From NCBI RefSeq assembly GCF_010183535.1, contig NC_071328.1, forward strand, positions 13,888,001 through 13,952,000: 64,000 bases of DNA, written 5' to 3'. The notes beneath the pieces are model-generated. The model did not search any database. It saw nothing but the letters and a program-made list of their open reading frames with translations, and was not told the DNA's origin. This DNA comes from Caenorhabditis remanei. Lineage: Eukaryota; Nematoda; Chromadorea; Rhabditida; Rhabditidae. Below, piece by piece: positions 58,161 through 64,000 of this stretch; positions within the stretch are counted from its first letter, which is position 1, and the number at the start of each line of letters is the position of its first letter. The position numbers and the translations under genes were made by a program.

Positions 58161-59456
58161 TCAATCCTCGGTGAAGACCGTCCGTGGGTGATGCTTCTCG
58201 ATCCACTCACGAACCAGGGTCAGCTGGAAATTCACATTTTTTGTCGATTTAGGCGTATATCTCAAAAGTGGGCGGAGCTACCAAAAAGTTGTCAACTATA
58301 AAAACGATCAGGATGACATTATACATATTTTTGTAGTTGACAACGTTTTAATAGCTCCGCCCACTTTTGAGATATGCGTCTTAAAAGATAAGAGAGACGC
58401 AGAGAAGACAGACACTCTCGTTTCTCTGCGTCTCTCCCGCCATCTCACATCGTGTTTATAGTCGTTCGAACCGCCTTGACGCGCTGATTTCAAAAATATA
58501 ATTTTTATAGCTCAAAACACGAAAATGACAGAGATGTTGAGGCATTTGTGAGAACATTTCGAAAATTTCAAATATTTTTGCAGAAAACTTAGGTTATCTC
58601 ACTGGGTTTTCAGTTTTAAGCAGGGAAGTTTACATTTCTGAAATCAGTTTCGAGACGCTTCAAATGATTATAAACATGACAACTCTTGAGAAAAAAGGAG
58701 CGAGAAATGGAGGCGCAAAGAAGTTAGAGTGTCAGCGTCTCCTACCTCTCTCATCTTTAAAGGCGCATATCTCAGAAGTGGGCGGAGCTACTAAAAAGTT
58801 GTCAACTATGAAAATGATCAGCATAAAATTATACATATTTTTGTAGTTGACAACTTTTTGATAGCTCCGCCCACTTTTGAGATATGCGCCTTTAAAGATA
58901 AGAGAGACGCAGAGAAGCTAGACACTCTAACTTCTCTACGTCTCTCCCGCCCTCTCACATCGTGTTTATAGTTATTCGAACCGTCTTGTCATGCTGATTT
59001 CAAAAATTTTATCTATATACCGTCTCCGCAGGCTGAAATTGTCGGCGGATAGTTTTCCCATCGAATAGAAGCATGGGGCTCTGAGTGGCGGGTGTCATGA
59101 CAATTGGAGTCGCTCCAGAAACCTTCTTGTTCTTCTCACGACGACGTTTGGCTTTTTCTGCCTTCATCTTCTCATGGACCATCTGAATCAGCACGGCTTC
59201 TGGTGTCGGTGACGTCACCTTCTTCGCCTTCGGAGCAGCCTTTGGAGCATTCTCGAGAAGAGCCTCCCGGTTGATTATGAATTTTCCACATCTGAAACAA
59301 TCGAGACGTTTTGAAACCAAAACATTTAGTAAGTGCGCTCTACCGAAATTCCCCCATTTCGATAGAGCGCAAGTGCAACACCCAATCAAAGACTCACTCC
59401 TCACACATGTCACAGTCAATTTCCTCTTCTCCGGGTACTTTTGACTCCATTGCCAT
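58161..59456 (-). CDS. Shortened ubxn-1-like paralog B
   Basis: Exons 59398-59456, 59021-59291, 58161-58223 (59 + 271 + 63 nt), 130 residues, MAMESKVPGEEE to VFTED and stop. It has the same exon sizes for the first two exons as paralog A on the other strand and the same deletions relative to ubxn-1 (no UBA, no FPR loop). It keeps CDMCEECGKFIINREALL, an EKAKRRREKNKK coil, LLFDGKTIRRQFQPAET and LTLVREWIEKHHPRTVFTED. The ubxn-1 final strand is cut by a stop. Its upstream 150 bp, including a MITE edge, matches that of paralog A, so the pair was duplicated with its flank. Confidence 0.6.
58235..59010. mobile_element. MITE copies inside ubxn-1-like B intron 2
   Basis: Back-to-back copies at about 58245-58500 and 58610-58990. 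Each joins an AAGTGGGCGGAGCTA arm to a TAGCTCCGCCCACTTTTGAG arm about 70 bp apart, with an AGTTGTCAACTA / TAGTTGACAACTTTTTG inner pair. Confidence 0.7.
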
Positions 59457-59559
59457 CTTAATTACCTCAGCAATATCAATTATTGATTGATTTTTGTTTC
59501 CAACAAAAAAAAAACATTCCAGAAGAATAAATAACCGGGACACGTAACTATTGGTTCAC

Positions 59560-60525
59560 GTTTATTGCCCTCTCATCTTCAAAGGTGCATATCTCAAAAG
59601 TGGGCGGAGCTATCCAAAAGTTGTCAACTACTAAAATAATCAGCATAACATTATACATATTTTTGTAGTTGACAACTTTTTGATAGCTCCGCCCACTTTT
59701 GAGATATACGCCTTTAAAGATAAGAGAGAGGGAAAGGCAGACGCAGATATTTGTGCGACACTCTCGTTTCTTTGCGTCTCTACCTCTTATGACAGTTATA
59801 TTTTTGAAATCAGCATGTCAATGCGGTTTGAATGACTATAAACACGACGTGAGAGGGCGGAGAGACGCAGAGAAACGAGAGTGTCTCTTACCTCTGCGTC
59901 TCTCTCATCTCTAAACGAGCATATCTCAAAAGTGAAGAGCTACCAAAAAGTTGTCAACTACAAAAATGATCAGCATGACATTCTGCATATTTCTGTAGTT
60001 GACAACTTTTCTCTACCTCCAACCACTTTTGAGATATGCACCTTTAAAGATGAGAGAGACGCAGAGAAGACAGACACTCTCGTTTCACTGCGTCTCTCTT
60101 CCTTCTCAAGTCGTGTTTATAGTCATTTGAAGCGCCTGGCCACGCTGATTTTAAAAATATAAATATTATAGTTCAGTTCCCAAAAATGAGAGGGACATGC
60201 AGACATTTGTGAAAATTTAAGCCATTTTTGAACAATTTTTTCACAAAACATAGGCCATCTCATTGAGTTTTCAGTTTTCAGCTCTGAAATTCACATTTCT
60301 GAAATCAGCGTTTCAAGACGCTCCAAATGATTATAAATATGACCGACTTTGAGTGGGGGAGAGAGCAGGAGACGCAGAGAAATTTGAGTGTCTGGATTCT
60401 CTGCGTCTCTTCCTCTCTCTCTCATCTTTAAAAGCGCTTATCTCAAAAGTGGGCGGAGCTATCAAAAAGTTGTCAACTACAAAAATGAAGATATAGTTTT
60501 GATCTACAAGAAAAACTAAATTTTA
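59560..60525. mobile_element. MITE cluster upstream of PTP2
   Basis: At least four copies (about 59575-59790, 59800-59950, 59935-60150, 60270-60500) with the standard arms and CTCTGCGTCTC hairpins. From 60526 to 60958 no gene is seen; this should be the PTP2 promoter. Confidence 0.7.
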
Positions 60526-60830
60526 AATTTCAGGAACAAGGGGAATAGGCGGTTTGGAGCTATGAGCAGATATGTTGTGAAATCACATTTTTTTGGGATT
60601 TTCTTCACGTTCACTTTTAATATCATGGTTTCGAAACATCCGGTTTCAAAACGTCTCTGATAGTGTACGTCTCTGATAGTGTAATATTTGGAAGACCGTT
60701 CAGGAACAGATGAGTAAAAGCTTTAATTGACAATTTCAAGTTTTATCTTTTTTTATTAAATTTTGAAAAAAAAAAGTATTCCCACGTCACTTGACCTTAC
60801 CTTTTTCCATTCCCCGACCTCCGTGTCTTC

Positions 60831-60846
60831 CCTAGCCCCGCCCTAC
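60831..60846 (+). promoter_or_regulatory. CCTAGCCCCGCCCTAC element, 128 bp before PTP2 start
   Basis: Identical to 50441-50456 at nearly the same distance from the start codon of the paralog. Confidence 0.55.
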
Positions 60847-60958
60847 TTTTCCCATTCATTTCTCGAGAAGTTAAACTCGACGATCAAAAATTCCGGAAAC
60901 TTTTTCCCTGAAAAGTAACTGCTCCCCGTCTCAAATCAAGACGCAACGATACGTTCTG

Positions 60959-63900
60959 ATGAGTGAGTTAAAGAGAGCCCGTGAATTATAAAACTATAGA
61001 GTTTCAGACATTTTGATCATATTGATCACTGCCATATTGGCAAATGCGGTTCCAATTATAAGGGATCTGCCTCATGAACCGAATATTCCTCCACTTGGAG
61101 ATTCTAATCTTTCTGAAGGTGAGTATACTGACTAATCTTTCTGTATTACGGTTGAATTATTTTAAGATGTGCTCCATCGCACTTCCAATCCATCCGAAAT
61201 CCATGAAAGATTCTATCGAGCCAGTGGTAAGTGAATATTTCAAAACCGCCCGTTTCGAAACTAAAGGTTTTATTTCCAGATCCCAACTTGGACGCCCATG
61301 TATCTAATCTCAAAGTGGTCGCTCGTATCACGAATGGAATCTATCTCATCCAAGGAATAACTTCTGGAACCATCGATTCCGATGAGCTTATTTCTGAACT
61401 TCTCCGTTTTGGATCTGTCAAACCATCGGACATCTCTGCTATCGATATGTCAAAAGTCCAAAGTGCTATTGATGATATGAATACGCTTCCTGGTCAGTTG
61501 ACGGCAACGAAAGAAATGAAAAAAGTGGAAAAAGTGTTCGAAGGTCTAAAAGCAATCATTGCTGCAGTGGATGGTATCGGTAATTTGACCGAATGGACTC
61601 ATGAAAAGGAGCACTTCAAACAAGAGATTAATCGTCTTGCTGAGAACGGATTGAATATGAGTGACATCGATTTGTTGAGACCAGCTCTTACTACCTGGAA
61701 AGCTGTTTATACCAAACTAACCAAAAAATCCCCGGCAGCATCTACCGATGATGCTGAAAATCTAAAGAAATCATTGGAAAATATCAAAGAACTTATCCCA
61801 AAAATCCTAAAACCTGGCTCAATCTGGCAATTCATCAACTTTACTTCTGTTGCCGATGGAATGTCTCCGATTCTAAAGGCTGATCGTGGTGTGGATGCGT
61901 TTCTGAATTATTCACGTTCTCTGGATATGAACGATGTAGCTGGAAAAGCTTATACTGAATACATGGAATCAATGAAAGAGAAGCTCAGTAATCTGATGGG
62001 TCGTATGGATAATGTAAATGTAAGTGTGAACCGGTTTGAGAAGCGCCAGAGCAGCACGAAGAAATCTTTGCGCAGCACGTACGCTACAGTTTGAGCTGAT
62101 CTGGCGCCATTGCATCAGGCCAACACTTTACGCTTGCCGGCTGCGTCAATGCTCCGTGCCTGATGATGGTTTCTGCCGAGTATAAACATCACCATACTTT
62201 CAGATCGTGTCGAAACTGCTGGCATCTCGTAGAGAAGTGAAGAGACAACTTCATCACACATTCGGATTGCCAAATGGCGTATTGGATCTCTCACGTATAT
62301 CTTCTAATATATTTGATCCGTGGATTGCCAAGGTGGTCAAAACGAAGAGATTGGAAGTTGGACTGGGTCATCTGAAAGGTCTTGCGGCTATTTCTAAGGA
62401 AGTGGACGAGTCAATTGGAAATGATGCAAAAGGAATTCAGCGTCTGTTGGATATAGCTGAATTGATTTCCGACATTTCCAACAACATTGACAGTGCAAAA
62501 TCTGGAATTGCTCAGGGATACAATTGCACAAGACCTTATGCAAATGATATTGATAAAACTTCATTCACTGCCTTAAACGAAACATTTCAAGATATTGATG
62601 CAAAGTTGCTTCAGCTAAAAGGGAAGAAAGATGAGCTATCGGAGTACGTGGAGAGCGGAGTTCTTAGAAGATGTGACGAGGTCATTGCGATTTGTAAGAA
62701 AATGGAAGCCGACGGTAGTAATTCTCCAACAATTGTGAAAGAACTGGAGGGATACGAAAGTCTTGGAGACTTAAGCGCTCAGCTTACACAAATGGAGTTC
62801 TGGATCGATGCTATATCTGTGCTAAAACCAATAATATCTGATGCGAAAACTGCTTACTCCAGTATGGATTTTTTGAAGGCATATCATGACGAGATATCAA
62901 CGCAATACTCTGGTTACTTCAAGTGTCTGCAAGATCAGGATCAGTTGAAGGTCGTGTTCCAAGCTATCGATGGGCTCAATCGGATTCGTGGTTGGAAAGA
63001 TGACACGGCCTACTCAAAAACATTGACTGATGGATTGACAGTGGTGAAGACAGTGGTTGATGCCAAAAGTGGATTGGAGAAGATGAAGGAATCAATCAAA
63101 GAGCTGAGTGAGTTGAAGACACCGGAGACAGATGCATTGAAGGATCTTCCGGAAGCAGCGACACATTCTAAAGTCATCGGAAAAGCTGTGCAAGGATTGG
63201 CTGGTATGGCTGAGGCTTTGAAACAAGAGGATGATATAAAGAAGGTGGTGAACAATATAGATGTGGTGGAGACTGGAAAACAGAAGTCAACAAATTCAGA
63301 AGACGTGGCAAGTCTAAATGAATTGGTCAAACTTTCGAAAGATATCACCCCGATGCTCAATTCTTTGACTACCTTCTCGACGTCATTGAGTAAGTTCTCG
63401 AAGTCAGATTCACTTGCAGTGCAGTCCGATATATTCTCCTCTGCCAAACAAGTATCCGGAGTCACTGGTGTCTTTTCGAGTATGGTCAAAGCAGTCGGGG
63501 AATTGAAGAAGATCAGTAGTCCTCCAGATGCTGCTCAGTTGACAAAAGTGGAGGAAGGCTTGAAGACGATGGACACGTTGGATCTGGATTTTGCTGGATT
63601 CCATGAGAGTTTTGATGGTTCGAAAAAGTCGTTGACTGCTCTGGACTTGTTCTTCGCGAAAACCTGGAAGAAATTCCAGCCAACAACACCAATACCTGCT
63701 CAGAGACCGACACTTGGTCTGGAAACTTCCACTGGAGACGTTGTGGCTTCTGATGCTCAATCAGCTGCTGAAAAAGATGAGGAAACGAAGGAAGAGTGAG
63801 TGATAAGCTATAAAAGTTAAGTCTAATCTATAAATTCTCTATAATTTCAGAAATGACGATCTAAAATATGCGGGTGGCTCCGTCGCCTTATTTTTGATCA

Positions 63901-64000
63901 CTATGGCTATTGTCTTCTTCCTCCTCTACAAATTCCAGCGACCATGGCTCATGAAGGTATTGCCTTGTCTGTGTTGGAAGAAGGAAAAGAAGAAGGAAAA
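60959..64000 (+). CDS. WSN-domain receptor-type tyrosine phosphatase paralog 2, 5' part (runs off the window)
   Basis: Exons 60959-60962, 61008-61118, 61167-61226, 61280-62019, 62204-63795 and 63851 to the window end; the first four have the same lengths as in paralog 1 and the fifth is 15 nt longer. The ATGA exon splices to an ACATTTTGATC exon to give signal peptide MNILIILITAILANA. WSN domain (RITNGIYLIQGITSGTI, LLRFGSVKPSDI), a similar helical ectodomain, then TM segment GGSVALFLITMAIVFFLLYK and KVLPCLCWKKEKK. The cytosolic phosphatase domain lies beyond the window, so whether its WPD loop is also altered cannot be seen. Intron 4 is 184 bp and lacks the insertion of paralog 1. Ectodomain differences are scattered, with a notable cluster around SLGDLSAQLTQMEFWIDAIS. 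Confidence 0.82.

Noticed and set aside
1..64000. CRISPR arrays, bacterial operons, phage genes
   Set aside because: Intron-rich eukaryotic genes throughout; repeats are MITEs and minisatellites without unique regularly sized spacers.

Overview
This is nuclear DNA from a nematode, almost certainly a Caenorhabditis species. Evidence is the short introns with TTTTCAG acceptors, SL-type trans-splice acceptors a few bases before many ATGs, worm-specific families (WSN-domain receptor phosphatases, a divergent CK1 kinase) and dense palindromic MITEs. From memory, the gene set matches two C. elegans chromosome I neighbourhoods: dot-1.1 and zwl-1 (Y39G10AR), and ETFB, did-2, tipn-1 and ubxn-1 (F23C8). 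I could not check this with a search.

Layout. 1-5861 (-): 5' part of a DOT1 histone H3K79 methyltransferase. 5862-7188: divergent promoter region. 7189-13759 (+): zwl-1, a ZWILCH kinetochore subunit. 13760-19181: repeat-rich intergenic DNA. 19182-23632 (+): a small PDZ-domain protein with a 2.5-kb intron packed with nested repeats. Four conserved genes follow on the minus strand: ETFB (23778-26165), did-2/CHMP1 (27746-30781), a TSSK-like kinase (31517-33634) and tipn-1/TIPIN (33757-35803). 36880-40069 (+): ubxn-1, divergent from tipn-1.

From about 40.2 kb onward the window becomes accessory DNA. It holds two short ubxn-1-like copies on opposite strands (41342-42291 +, 58161-59456 -), a CK1-like kinase (43535-48903 +), a 110-bp minisatellite, and two paralogous receptor-type tyrosine phosphatases with a WSN ectodomain (50571-56565, and 60959 to beyond the window end). 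Dozens of copies of a MITE carrying GTGGGCGGAGC and CTCTGCGTCTC motifs fill the spaces.

The conserved genes do core-cell jobs: chromatin methylation, RZZ spindle checkpoint, mitochondrial electron transfer, ESCRT-III, replication-fork protection and a ubiquitin/p97 adaptor. The accessory half is a worm-specific signalling pair of kinases and WSN phosphatases.

Main points of interest: (1) the WSN phosphatase pair, whose resolved member keeps the Cys-x5-Arg loop but lacks the WPD aspartate; (2) exon 3' ends with their splice donors copied into the downstream intron in three genes, one giving an in-frame 42-nt exon; (3) introns that are almost entirely giant imperfect hairpins; (4) single-base homopolymer frame breaks in three conserved genes, suggesting uncorrected consensus errors; (5) well-delimited transposable elements, including a hAT-like element with an 8-bp target duplication and a nested GC-rich element. 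Exon coordinates are hand-read from splice signals and phase; they are inferences, not transcript evidence.
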